A stretch of 64,000 bases of DNA from Spirogloea muscicola (GCA_009602725.1 WELB01000045.1:707985-771984); one strand, 5' to 3'. Numbered from the stretch's first letter, positions 49,427-61,466 are shown. Made by a program: numbers and translations. The notes: generated by a model from the sequence alone, not told the origin.

Positions 49427-51342
49427 GGCCGTGGCTTATAAACACAGGATTTAGTCAGTATATCTGTGCATATTTATGGCAAGGCAAGCCAGGCTGCCCA
49501 AGCCGAGCCCCCAAGCCGAGCCAGGCTGCAGGTGTCCCTCTGGTTGTGTGAAGGGCTGCTGAGCCCTGAGGATAGGAGAGGAAATTGAGGCCAGCGAGGC
49601 ATAGTTTCTGCTAGGACATTCTCCACGTTGTTCACGCCAGCGTGCTGATGATACTGTGGAGAAACCCATAGTTACTAGTCAAGGCAATGACGTGACCCAC
49701 CTCCCTGTCTAAAGCAGGTAGAAAAGTTGCTTTTGCTAGAATAGAACACTTACAGGGGGACTCTTCCAAGTTATGAGGGAGCTCAAGAGAATACATGTGA
49801 TCAGCACTCTCATAAATGACGCACTCATGCAAGGGTGTGCACTTACAATCTGACTTAGCATCAGTGGCGAAGTTCCTCTTGCCGTGAGTTTTTTGAGTAG
49901 GTCTGATGCAACATCGATTGTTCCCAATGAATGGTGGACGGACTCCCAAGCTATGCCCTTCCAGCTTCTCACTTTCTGGCATCGGAGCTGGTGGGATTTG
50001 CCAAACTGCTTGCATAGCTTAGTATTTCTGTTCCTTTTACACACATAGTCTACCTAACTCTTAAGTAATGATGATAAAGTGGTCCTAGTCCATGGACTGC
50101 ACAAGATACTTCCTAAGACAGATGGCGGGGATCCCTACATTATCTCTTGCTTGGAGTGTGCTTGGGATGTCATCGTTATCATTAAGTTTTCAACCCAAAA
50201 TTGTCAATATGACTATTTTGTGATGCTTCTGAAGACCACCATAAATTTGGGACAGGTTCCTGCAGGTTCTACCCCATGTACAGTTCACTAGCTGTAAAAA
50301 TAGCATCACATGGTACACAATTTGCAGATGAGAGCTGTAGCACAACATCCACAACGACCTACAAGTAGCACATTCGTATCAAGCTTTCCAGACCATCAAC
50401 AGACTGCTGCTAATGTGGCCTGGTGCTTGGGATAACGACCTCATACATGCAGAGAGTGGCATAGGGGATCCTGTCCTGTTCGGGCCCTCACTTGACAAGG
50501 ACCAGGTATTCAAGCTCGTGCCAGCCATCAAGACTGCGAGTAGGCGAGCAGGAGCAGCTGGCTCTGCTGCAGAAGCTGGAGGTGGCTGCTAGAGCTCTAC
50601 AGCACAGGAATAACTGGCAGGCCAACATATGAAAACAATAGACCCATGCAGGAGATCAAGGAGAACGAGAGCGCTCCAGCAGGGCAGGCAATGTCATCTG
50701 CAGGGTCTGGTTGAATTAATGTGCTTATTGCATCTCGTGTCCGTCATGTTAGAAGCTCCGAGGTCTTCAGATCGTCTTATTTCTGACTTGCACTGTCTTT
50801 CGAGTGCCCAACTCAATCCTGATCATGTGCAGCTTGTGCAGCATTTTCTCCACTGCGGCTTCAGGACCTTTTACTTGTAAGAAGACAGTATGGGATGACA
50901 ATAACAAGCGACAGGAGCAAGTCTGACGAAAGCAAACGATACTCCAAAGGGGCGGCGACTGCAGTGTGCCAGCCTAATTCCAAGTGGAAAGACGACACTT
51001 ACAGCTGATAGTGCGGCCCAATTGGCAGGGCGAGCAAGCAAGTATGTCCACCGAGCTGCGGCAAACTGCGCCGCAGAAGGCATGCGGCGTGTTCCAAATT
51101 TGGGCGCCTTGCAGCAGCTGCAGGCGTGGCCTTTTGGGTGGCCGGCCAGAGTCACATGGATTCTGTATTGCGTGATGGAGGGCCTGAGTGGCCAAGGACA
51201 AAGGCAAGCACATCGACAGAGGGCCGGAGGAATGCGGCTGCTGATACCATAAACAGCGGCTGTGAAGAAGAGAAGCCAGCCAGGTGCACACCAAGGGTTC
51301 ATGACACTGCTAGCGGAGCCGATGTAGAGGGGGGCGCCAGCC
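49427..51342. repeat. Duplicated downstream segment, unit B
   Basis: Partner of 44596-46528. It ends at the intact reductase gene. Just before the start codon (about 51225-51320) a LINE-type segment lies in the opposite orientation to that in unit A. Confidence 0.8.
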
Positions 51343-53386
51343 ATGGAGGGCGCGCGGGTGCTGGTGACGGGCGGCAGCGGCTACGTGGGCCAGTTCGTGG
51401 CGGCGCGGCTGGCCGCCCTCGGCGCCGACGTCGCGCTCACGTACCACTCGGGGGGCGCCGCCGCCGACGGCCGCGCCCTGGAGGCCGCGCTCAACGGCTG
51501 CCGCGCCTTCCGGGCGGACCTGCGCTCCGGCGACGGCCTCGCCGCCGTCCGCGACGCCTTCGGCGCGGTGAGCCGCCGCTGGCTCCAGCGCGCGGCCTCT
51601 CGACGGCGATGCCTTTCGGGCGCTGACGGCGCCGCCGCCGCTCTCACGACGCTGCCCCGCCGAGCAGCCCCACGTGGTCGTGAACTGCGCCGCCATCTCC
51701 GCCCCGAGGGCGTGCGAGGCCGACCCGGAGGCCGCCCAGGCCGTCAACGTGCCGCGCGAGCTCCTCCGCTGGCTGGCAGGCGGCGCTCCCGGCGGCGGCA
51801 AAGCCCCGCCGCTCCTCATCCACTTGTCCACCGATCAAGGTCCCCGCCACTCCCGCAATTGCTCACAAGGCCTCCATTGATGTCCTCAGCTGCCAGCTTC
51901 TAAACGAGTGACCCGTATGAGACAATCACAAACGGGAAGTGGATAAGCGCAGATGGTATGCCGCCCTTTCCTTATCGGAGGGCTTATGTTCCAGAAGCGA
52001 AGAACCGCACCTCTTAGTCCTGCTTGACGCCTTGGGTCTCCTTTGCTGCCATTGTGCCACGAGCGCTGCAGTCTATGATGGCTCCAAAAGGCTTCTACAA
52101 GGAGACGGACGAGGCGAAGCCCATCAACGAATATGGACGTAGCAAGGTCAGGGCTGAGGAGCTGATCGCCGGCAGCTGGCCCAATTACGCCATCCTGCGG
52201 TCCAGCATCATCGTCGGGCCCCAGCCACCAGTTCCGCTCGCAAGGGGCCTCCCTCTGCTAGTAAGTCGCTGCAGGACGTGGCTGCCATTCTTTCAAGCGG
52301 CACACGAAATGTGTGCCACTTGCCCTGCAGGGCATAAGCTGTGAGGCACAGTCATCTCAGTTGCATCACTTTGAGCACACCTGCAAATCTACAGTGCGAC
52401 CATCACTTGAAGGTTGTTCCTTGAAGGTAGTCAACAACTACAAGTCAAGGGCAGTCTGATCTGGATGCATCTGAGGTGTTGCTTCATGTCAGCAGCATAT
52501 TGTGCTGCTCGCCCCTCTCTGTGAGATGCAGTGGATGGACAGCACCCTGGCCTCTGGTCAGCCGACCGACTTCTTCAATGATGAGATCCGGTGCCCAGTG
52601 TACGTCATGGACGTCGTGCACGCAGTAGAAATACTGGCAAAGGCAGCCACTACAGGTGATAACCTGCTATGGCCATCATCGTATACATCAAGATATGCTA
52701 ATGGCTCTTTGGTGTGCATGCAAGTTGGACAAGCATTTTCTGCACAAGGCGGTGGTTTTCCCCTTATATCATCACTATCGAGTGCAGATGTTGTAAAAAC
52801 AGGCCACTTGTGTGAATCTGGCAGGCCACGAGAGGTTCAAGAACATCTTCAACCTTGGGGGCCCTGACCGCCTGTCACGAGTGGAAATGGCCGAGGAGGT
52901 CGCACGAGTGCGTGGCTACAATCTGCAACTCATCAAGTCGGTGCCAGCAGCTTCTGTGAGTCTTGCTTAGAGATGCCCCTTCTCATTTTAAGTGTTGCTT
53001 CACCGCACTGCATGTTGGGTCCATATGCAGCAACTATGCGCACATCAGCTTGGAAACAGCAACCTCACTGCAAAATTGCAGTGAGGTTGCTGTTACTGCT
53101 GTTGCTGTTCTCTTCAGCATCAAGCAAGACAAGTGCAGCATATGAGCTGTCATTCCAATGCAACGGTTCGACTTTTTATCAGGCAAATTAAATGTATGTC
53201 TGTCCACCAACTGTCCACCAACAACTGCACTAATCACATTGCACCTTTGGGCGGTGTGACCAGGTGAATCGAGGAGTAAAGAGCCCGCTTGACATATCAA
53301 TGGATGTTACTCACATTAAGACGAAATTAGAACTGCCACTGACGTCCTTCAAGGATGCAGTCCTTAGAACGTTCCAGCTCCAGTAG
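51343..53386 (+). CDS. RmlD/MAT2B-like NAD(P)-binding reductase
   Basis: Six exons: 51343-51567, 51668-51839, 52072-52260, 52532-52655, 52825-52955 and 53264-53386. It shows the Rossmann motif VTGGSGYVG, NCAAISAPRACEADP, LSTDQ, VYDG, the catalytic pair in NEYGRSK (Tyr-x3-Lys), LRSSIIVGP, YVMDVVHAVEILA and FNLGGPDRLSRVEMAEEVA. The family includes dTDP-4-dehydrorhamnose reductase and the beta regulatory subunit of methionine adenosyltransferase; the sequence does not decide between them. In exon 3, VYDGSK and GFYKETDEAKPINEYGRSK are one base out of frame (an AAAA run at about 52084-52087), so either an extra A was introduced in assembly or the gene is damaged. Other joins are in phase. Confidence 0.87.
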
Positions 53387-53737
53387 ACTCCCTTTGTCCT
53401 AGATTTATTGAGAGGGAACACATTCCTCAGTTCTTTCTACCATATTAAGATTCAGGGTGAAGCAGCTGGCTTGAGACCAGGACCGAAATTACGGGATGTC
53501 CTTGTCCGATATGCCTTTAACACAGGGACTGCTCAATGCATGCCTAGGGCACTACAGTGGAGTTTGATTGTAGTTGTTGGGGTACAGGCAACTCGATTGT
53601 GTCCAAGGGCTAGTCATAGAATCGCGTGTATGTTATCTGTTTCAAGGCAAAGAGACTATGTAATTTGGAGAGAGCAGCAGCTCACTAGTTGCTATGCTGA
53701 TCGACTAGGCCCTTCATAAGTCCACCTTCCGGAAGTA
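53387..53737. other. 3' flank of the reductase gene
   Basis: About 350 bp without a supported exon, ending at the TA target site of the MITE. Confidence 0.45.
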
Positions 53738-54071
53738 CAGTCAACCCTGTCTATCTAAGGTCATACGGTCGGTTGGGGAGGTTTGTGTAACGATAGACAG
53801 GATATAATGGTACAGGTCGCACGGCCCGTCGCACAGCCCGTCGCACGGTCCGTCGCACGGTCCGTTCGTCGCACGCCGTCGCACGGTCCGCCGCACGGTC
53901 CGTCCGCACGGTCCGTCCATTGGTGTAAGCTTATATTTGAGAAATACATAAGAAGTATGGAAGTATAGAGGATTATAAGCTTATACTGGCAAACCGACTC
54001 GGTTTGCCAGAGTTTGATAACGATATATAGGATATAAGCTAATGGAGGATAACCTTAGACAGGGTTGACTG
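53738..54071. mobile_element. Non-autonomous DNA transposon (Tc1/mariner/pogo-like MITE)
   Basis: 334 bp bounded by inverted repeats CAGTCAACCCTGTCTA...AAGG and its complement CCTTAGACAGGGTTGACTG, flanked by TA dinucleotides (53736-53737 and 54072-54073). No transposase is encoded. Inside are a GTCGCACGGTCC minisatellite, two subterminal copies of an AACGATA...GGATATAA motif and a perfect hairpin GGCAAACCGA-CTCGGTTTGCC near 53990. TA duplication and CAGT-type termini point to the Tc1/mariner superfamily, pogo-like. Confidence 0.85.
53816..53919 (+). repeat. 12-bp minisatellite GTCGCACGGTCC
   Basis: About eight to nine imperfect tandem copies of GTCGCACGGTCC (with CCGCACGGTCC variants) lie inside the MITE. 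Confidence 0.9.
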
Positions 54072-54073
54072 TA

Positions 54074-55482
54074 GTCTGGTCCTCCATGCTAGAAATGCAT
54101 GTTGTCATTGATTGTGCATGCAACCTTGACTCATGTGGCCATAGCTGTTGCAATCTAGGCGCCGCCTAGATCAACTAAACAACACTGTCGACTTTTTATT
54201 GTCATTATCAAGGTGCCAAACTCATCCCCGATCATCCTCATACTTGGCCACACATGGCCATCCGTCTCTCAATACACACGCATTTGCCGAAGTGTGCAAT
54301 CACCCGGAGCCTCCTTGGCTGTGCATTGCCTGCATATAAGAGATCGCACCTTCAAGCCTTCCAGAACAGAAGTAACCAGAAATGGAGTGCAATGACCTAA
54401 AAATGCGACACATAAGGTTGCATGAACAATCAACAGCAATTCGTGATAGCGACAAGATGAACTAGAGCCAAGAGCTTCTGGGGGTTCTTTGACTTCTGAT
54501 GGCCAATCCATATCCTCAGAACACGTCAGCAATATATACAGCAAAGTCCGTATAGATGAGCTGTTAATTATACGGACTTGAAAGATAGCTGAAAGGTAGC
54601 TCCAAATTGGTACCACAAGCTCAGAATCGTGACAACAAGGACAAGTGAAGATAGCCTCAAAACGTGGATCGTAATTGTGAAAAACCTCCCAACGGAGACA
54701 TTGACTCCAATGTCGTCAATGTCAATAGCTGATACATTCCTCAGCTTGCACACTCCTCGGCCAGTCCATAGCAGCGAATGCGCTTATACAACCTCGAATA
54801 AGCAATGGGCTGACCTCTGTAACACACTAAATCTGCTATATGCTCGCACGGATTATGGCAGTGTGCTCGAAGAAACCAGAGCTGGGCAGTGCAGGCGCCA
54901 CAAGATGGTGGATGGCCAACAAAATTCTTCTGAAGATGGACTTCCAACAGCAAGAAAAAGAGCATGCGCGACATTCAAAGGTGAAGAATGCCTCTTCAAA
55001 AATGTGAAATACATACAACAGTCTACACATATGTATCTTCCTTCAGAGCACGTTCATGGTGCAACGGGCCAAAGTTGGCCAGTGACCTTGACCTTAACCC
55101 GACACACCATCTACAAGACTACTTTACAGGGCCCCTCCTTGACAACCAGCAAGACACTATTTCTGCACAGAAACTGTTGGCATCTGAAAAGGCGGTGTTG
55201 GCATCCAGCACTGAAAGGATGCCTAGCAATGGTATCTGCGAAACAGAAGGCACAGGCCACCCAAATGTGATACCAGAGTATCTGGCTTAATCTCAAGACG
55301 GCACAGCCTGCTTCCCAGCTAGCTCAGCTATAGCTAAACAAGCAGAACACCCACGATCTCAATGACTGATCAAGAGATTGTGGTAGCCCCAATACGACTC
55401 AAACGCTCTTCCATCTTCTAGACGACGAGCGCTGAAACAGCAATATTGCCCTATCACTTGCACTAGTGGACAAAGTGGTATA
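54074..55482. other. Region with possible uncharacterised minus-strand exons
   Basis: No recognised gene. On the minus strand, acceptor-preceded stretches could be exons: IPLLGILSVLDANTAFSDAN with SFCAEIVSCWLSRRGPVK at about 55245-55130 (GT donor after it), and GQPIAYSRLYKRIRCYGLAE at about 54815-54745. On the plus strand a single frame of 213 codons (54629-55270) overlaps them and has no recognisable domain. I cannot choose between them. The rest looks non-coding. Confidence 0.25.
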
Positions 55483-58400
55483 TCAGTCGGGCTGAGCTGT
55501 GGCTGGTGGAGGAGGCTGCTGACTGCTACTCGCAGCACTTAACTCTCCTCCCAGCTTCTCCATCAATATTGTCAAAAGCACCCCCGATCTATCCAATTCT
55601 TTTGCCAGCCGGTGGTCGTCCACTTCGTGTACTACAATGTTCACCTGCTCCAAAGAAAGACAGCCTAAGTCATGCCGACCTATCTTGTCCAATTTTACAT
55701 CAACACTGAAATGGTGCTCCTGATCCGCTAATCTAGCAGGGCTCACACAAACCCTTGGAATGATGTACTTTACTAACATGCGTAATCAAGCCAGATTCAC
55801 AACCTCCCTAAAAGAAGCCCAACTGCATACTTTTGACATAAGTTGCATACGCTATAAATGGCAAAACAAGTACACCAACGAGGTCAAACCTTGTGGGCAG
55901 GAAGCAGTTGAGCCTGCGCTTGATCGTGAAGCCAGTTGCCACAGTGCACTGTTATGTCTGCTTTCGAGGCGGCAACCGCCTGCATGATCTGATCATGGTA
56001 CTGCATTTGCCAGGCCTGCTCCCTTCCGGGCTTCAGTGAAGAAGTTGTGTGGTCAACCTGCATGTAGTCGCGCAAACAGGGAGCAGGCCTGAATAGACGT
56101 AGCATAAAGCTTCACGGACAGCCCCTGCCTCCGGACATTGAGAATTGAGACGAAATCAAGCAAGCTCTCCTAAACGTACAGATAAAAGCCTAACTCTTTG
56201 CAGACGCACATTACAAACCATAGGATGCAAATGATGAGCAGAATTGCTTGAGCAATTGCGAGGACCATGTAAGGTGAAAGCCTGCCTGAGGACAGAAGGC
56301 TAGCACTGTGGTGGCCAATGGGGAGAACATCAGAGCAGCACTTGCCCCCATGGAATCACCCAGAAGCAACACCTTGTCATATTCTCTGACAACTTCAGCA
56401 ATCTCAGTCTTATAATAGTCGCAGAAGATCTCAGGTCTTCCTGCAGTCTCCAGTCCAGCATTAACTTTGCTCTCGCGGTTGTTGTCTTTATGATACTGGC
56501 TAACACATTCACCTTGCAAGGGACCACTATCTTTGAACGTACTATTGTTGCCACCTTCCCTGGCCAACGTGCGCGAAGAAGCTGAATACCAAGAGCGGGC
56601 TGGGTCCACCACGTATAACGTATCAAAGGCAGGAATCACGTTGTCTTCCTTCATGTTAGCTCTCACTTTCTTCAGTAAGCCAGCCCTGCAAGGACCAATT
56701 AGATTGTTATGTCTTGAATTTACTTTGCAACTTCTCTTTTGCTGTTATTGATGTGGCATCTGTATACGTCAAGCATCTGTGCTTGAGACGCTTTAAACTC
56801 CACTTCTAATTCTACTTTTAGCTAGAATAACAGCAGGCATTGCAGTAGACATGCACCAGCAACTTCGACATCACCTAGGCACCTGCTTGTCTAGGATTGT
56901 CTCGCAATCTGGTACATGCCTTACCAGTTTGGGACACCAGGAGCACTTCCAAATGCCACTACAAGCACACTTGCTCTTGCAAACGGCACATCTTCTGCGT
57001 GAGTCCTTGCAAACGTTTCCCATGGTTGAATCTGCAAAGAGACATAGTGCATTGCCAGTTGCTCACATATTAGGTATCAAGTACACAATCGTTCATATCA
57101 TGCTGAATACACTTGGGCAAAAGTGTTCAATGCAAGATGAAAAAGGTGATCAAAGCACGCCCTCAGATCAGGGGAGTTCATGCTGTGTCCAAGTATGTCA
57201 AGCACGTACATAGAACTGACCTTCAAATAACCTCCAGAATGTCTGGCAGCTCCAGTGCCAGCAATCGGGGAGACTATCAAATAATCTTTGGCCTCAAGTA
57301 TGACATCCTCCCTCAGAGATTGGGCCTACAAAGCGGTATAGAAGCATGTAGGAAGCTGCTGATAATGCTTTGAGGGTACAGCTTGTATCTCAGGCCAAAA
57401 ATCACTTGATTTGTGCTCTCATCAGGATTTGGTTGCAAGACTGCTTGAAATGCATTTAGCATTGCCCTTTCTCTTCTAGTCAGTAGAATGCATCTACAAA
57501 ATGGGTGTCTATCCACTCCAGCAATGAAACGATTTCCAAGAACACTATGTGGTAGCTGAAGGGGATACTTGCTCGTATTGAAGACAGAAATATGCAGTCT
57601 TACGCTACTCTCAAGTAAGTCTCAACAAGCATCCACATGAGAGCAAGACACTGCTTGAGTACAGCACAAGCATGTACAGTGGATAAGAGCTTCATGTGAG
57701 AAGCCATACTTGCTCTGAGTCAACTCCAAGTGCTTTGAGGTTGGAGAGAGAAGGTATTGCTTTTTGAAGCCAGTTTGTCTGCAGAGGGTTACTCTGCAGT
57801 GTCCACGAAAACAGATTGTAAACTTGCAATAGATTCGTGTAAGATAAAAGAGGCCTGAGTTGAAGATCTCTCTGCTCATTTGCAACTTGGCAACTGCAGA
57901 GGGTGGAAAAAGCAGTGCCATATGATCCACATGTCAAGAGCCAATCTACCAACACGTCTAGGCCGTAGTAAAAGGGGCGGTGTCACACCTCCAACCAGAT
58001 ATACTTTAGCTTCTTGTGATTTGGCATGAATTGTGGAACTTCTTGTAAATTGTTCCCATATCTGCAAGTGCACAGACCATTTGCACTTGATAAACATAAT
58101 CAGGTGAAAGAAGATGTAGAGATAGCATCTGAAGGTTGCCTTCTGGTATCTGTCTGTTGCAATGAAAATTGGGTGGTGATTGCAGAGCAGCTGTAGAGCC
58201 CAGCCGAGTAGGCAAAGGGACGACTTGGAGGATTGAGGGACATACAGCCACATAGACTCTATTATAGGTAATTTTCCCATTGAATTCGGCAGTGTTGCAA
58301 GGTCATTGTCTGCAAGGTTCAGCTGGCTTAGCAGAGACAGGCGAGATAGATCCTCTGGTAATGACTTCAAATCATTCCCCTGCAAACATGTTAAAATACA

Positions 58401-60139
58401 ATTTCTGTTGTCAAGGCAGGAGACAGGTTCACCCTCGGCCAGCAATCTGTGCAGCATCTCTTTCTAATGCAGACTATTGATGTGCGAAGAAAGAGAGGAC
58501 CTGACAGAGCCATCTCTTTAAAAATATGCCAACGATGACAAAAGCTTCAATGCAAGCTTGCCACCGCATTAAGAAATTATTTTGCACGAAGCATTTAAGT
58601 AGGTGTATTACACTCGGAACACTCTTGACTTTCTCATCAGGTCTGGTCTTAAAATGTCAGTCCCAAATCCTTATGTCTACTTTACCTGGAGCCACAACTC
58701 GCTCAATGAGGTGAGTGAGCAGATACTGTCAGGAAGAGAGCACAGTCCATTGCCAAAGGCAGAGAGAATCTTCAGCTGAGAGAGCTCTCCAATCTCTGTC
58801 TGACAATGGGTGGAGTTAGGCGAACCTTAGTGAGTCATCTGAAGGCCTTCAGTGAAGGTAAAAGTGTGCTTAACAAGCAAGTGCTAAGTCTTGTTTCAAC
58901 AGCTTGACAAAGCTGCGGATAGGAAAGTTGCTGTCTTGCTGGCTTCTACTAACCTTGTGGTAGTTGACGAAGTCTGTTGCCGGCCACAGATAGTGTCTGC
59001 GGGTTGGCAAAATGCTATAGTGAGAGATGTCAAGCATCTGAAAGCATCCGAAGCTATGATATTGCATTTCTACTGAGGATCTGAACAATGTGCATCTGTC
59101 CTTTCACCTGCAATGAGCAGAGATCCCCTATAGTGCTTGGCAGTTGTTCCAATAAGTTACCATCCAGATCAAGAATACGTAATCTCAACAGCCTGCCAAT
59201 CTGTTCATATAGTTCCCGTTATACATTGTACAAGGAGCAGATACCAACAACACAGCTCCTTGCGAGCATGTAGATGCAAGAGGAATTCAGGAGTTAGGAT
59301 AGATCAAGCTCCTCTTCTCCTGCATTTCACCAACTCCATTCTGCATTGCTAGTCAGAGCAGGAAGAAGATACATGGCCTGCATTTAGCACTGACTGTCCT
59401 ATATGACAATGTGTGGCAGCCATTTTCATTGGATACAAGTTGTCAGACCAGAGCCACTTACCTCTGGTGGCACCTCCTGAAGAAGGTTGCTGTGCAACCA
59501 TAGGCCTTGTAGGTATGTCAATCGACCAATGCTGGCAGGCAGCTGTCTCAAGTGATTACCAGCCAATCCTAGCCTCCTCAACTGCGATTTGCTGGCCAAA
59601 ACTTTAAAGATTGTCAGACAAAACAATTATAATGAGTAATATGTTTGCATCCAGCATCAGTCACAACCACGTAACTCCCTAAAAGGCTACACATCATGAA
59701 AGTAACGTGAGAGGCTTGCTGTTCCAATTACACTGGTCAGCTTGCCAATAGCCTCAGGTAGAGACGTGATAGTGTTCCCAGCCAAGTTGAGGTCTACAAG
59801 CTCGTCCATTTCAAAGATAATTCGTGGTACCTCCACAAGTCCTGCACATACGCACATGAGAAGATGCTCCTCTCAAGGACACTGGTGTTGCAGGCCTACT
59901 GCGGAGTCAGGCGGAACATGCATGGTGTGAGGACCCACAGATTCTTTTACATTTGCTCCTATATCTGGCAATGCATGACATGAAAGTGGACCATTGAGCA
60001 GTAGACATTTGCAGTGACTCAAATGTGCAACATGAATGAGGGGGATGGGAGCGCTTGACTTACTGCAACCGCTGAGGTCAAGAGAACCAGAGGTTGCAGC
60101 TTTCATGATCCTCGAGTTGAGCTCGGCATGCTCGATCCC
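55483..60139 (-). CDS. Leucine-rich-repeat protein with alpha/beta-hydrolase-like C-terminus
   Basis: A chain of minus-strand exons. LRR part: 60139-60064 (EHAELNSRIMKAATSGSLDL), 59841-59732 (MDELVDLNLAGNTITSLPEA), about 59597-59463 (LRRLGLAGNHLRQLPASIGR), about 59225-59112 (LRILDLDGNLLEQLPSTIGD), about 58801-58689 (LKILSAFGNGLCSLPDSICS), about 58380-58250 (LSQLNLADNDLATLPNSMGK) and about 57795-57715 (IPSLSNLKALGVDSEQ). Hydrolase part: about 57510-57370 (NAFQAVLQPNPDESTNQVIF), about 57320-57225 (YLIVSPIAGTGAARHSGG), about 57015-56930 (SVLVVAFGSAPGVPNW), about 56700-56520 (FDTLYVVDPARSW), about 56445-56286 (VLLLGDSMGASAALMFSPLA), 56057-55890 and 55644-55483. GDSMG is a nucleophile-elbow-like motif and VVHEVDDHRLAKEL may hold the His. 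One gene or two adjacent genes is not settled. The first exon is unknown. Confidence 0.6.
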
Positions 60140-60639
60140 CTGGGAAACAGCTGCAAATGGAGGAGCTCTTGCTACCTATACTTACTAGGAGGTGTAAAAT
60201 GGTGTGGTGTCCAGTAAGCATACTGAAGCTTATGATGGCTACTTTATGATGGCTACTGCAGCAAACCTGCACCCATGTCTACGGACCTACATTCCATCAT
60301 CAAATCAGAGAAGAGAGCAGACTAGCAATAAGCAGAGCTCCCTATCAGTGAATGACTGACCTGCTGTGGTCACGGATGGCAGGGTTGCATCGGCCAGCCG
60401 CTGGCCAGCTCCTGCCTGTGAGCGAACACAGCTCAGCCTCTCTGGGAGCGGGAGCGTAGGAGAGGGGCAGCGGACACGCCAGATTAACCGGGGCAGATCC
60501 AGGCGAAGGAATGAGGGGGAGGCCTGCAGATTCTCGAGTCGAGCAGTGCAGTGGAGCAGGCCAAGGCAGGGAGAGCGGAGGCGCTGCCGCTGCAGTAAGG
60601 CGCCGTGCGACACGGCGCCGCCGCCGCCGGGGGCGGGGC
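60140..60639. other. Upstream region of the LRR gene
   Basis: Introns or promoter of the LRR gene are expected here. GC content rises from about 60390. I see no exon that can be joined with confidence. Confidence 0.35.
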
Positions 60640-60990
60640 ATGCCATGGCTGCCGCCGAGGCGGGCCGGGCAAGCCGGCGGGCGGGCGGGGCGACAGGCCA
60701 AAAAGAAAAGAAAGCGGCTGCTGATATGAAAGAATCGGCTGTGAAATGCCAGCCAGATGCATACAGGTGTTCATGACGGAGCCAAAGGCTAGGCAGACAG
60801 GGCGCCCTCAATACCCCCGTGTCAGCAGTAGGAAGTCAGATGAGCTGAGGGGAGGAAGAGCAACCCCGCTGCGCAAGCCAGAGGCTGCTGCAAGGGCGCG
60901 ACCAGCGCGGCGGTGCAAAGCAAGCGCTTGGGAGCGCTGCAGGGACATAGACAGTCGCATACGGTAGACAGGCCGGAGCTACTCCGGGCG
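60640..60990 (-). mobile_element. LINE 3' fragment, family F
   Basis: The minus strand encodes VYRMRLSMSLQRSQALALHR, then RAGRALAAASGLRSG, then SSDFLLLTRGY with a stop at about 60820. The 3' UTR contains GGCTGGCATTTCACAGCC and ends before AAAGAAAAG at about 60700. It is the best-preserved family F copy here and defines the ends at 6640, 46470 and 51225. Confidence 0.75.
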
Positions 60991-61039
60991 ACCAGACAGC
61001 AGCAGCAAGTGACACCACAGCGAGAGAGCTGCTTAAGCG

Positions 61040-61200
61040 CTTTCTCTGGCCCCTTCGAAATCTGTTCACTCTTTTTTGGGCTGGCCTCTCACAGCCATCG
61101 CCCTCCACTGGAATCGTCGGTATTCCAAAGGGGGCCGGGCCTTTGAAAAGCCAGCCCAGAAAGAATGAACAATGTCCAAAGAGGGCCGAAAAGCGCTGGA
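61040..61200. mobile_element. Two opposed LINE 3' hairpin fragments
   Basis: A plus-oriented GGGCTGGCCTCTCACAGCC lies at about 61077-61096. A minus-oriented end with GGGCTGGCTTTTCAAAGGCC lies at about 61138-61160. Only the 3' UTR pieces remain. Confidence 0.5.
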
Positions 61201-61202
61201 AA

Positions 61203-61466
61203 GTATAAGAAAGAAGAGAGAGAAGGCGCGCGGGGCGCATGAATTGAAAGGGAGGCCAATTTAAGCCAATACATTGTTCAGGCAGAGTCGAGTGCAGACT
61301 AAACAATGCTACATAATACGGAGACCTAATCTAAGGTACCTAAGATGACATTAGTACCCACGGGTGAGCACAAACAAATCTGACAAGCTAACTTGGGGAG
61401 CTGGAGCGCCGCCCCGAAAGCCGGAGGCCTGACTTAGAGCGCGCCCTGCACGTTGATGAAAGCCAA
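61203..61466 (-). mobile_element. LINE 3' end, family A
   Basis: The minus strand encodes the last residues from about HQRAGRALSQASGFRGGAPA to SLSDLFVLTRGY and the full family A 3' UTR. It is virtually identical to 29230-29470. It is truncated at about 61466 and flanked by GAGAGAGAAGG at its 3' end. Confidence 0.9.

Noticed and set aside
53816-53919. CRISPR-like array
   Set aside because: The units are contiguous 12-bp tandem repeats without spacers, inside a eukaryotic MITE.
54629-55270. A 213-codon single-exon gene on the plus strand
   Set aside because: No recognisable domain, and competing splice-flanked stretches on the other strand; kept only as a remark in the region entry.
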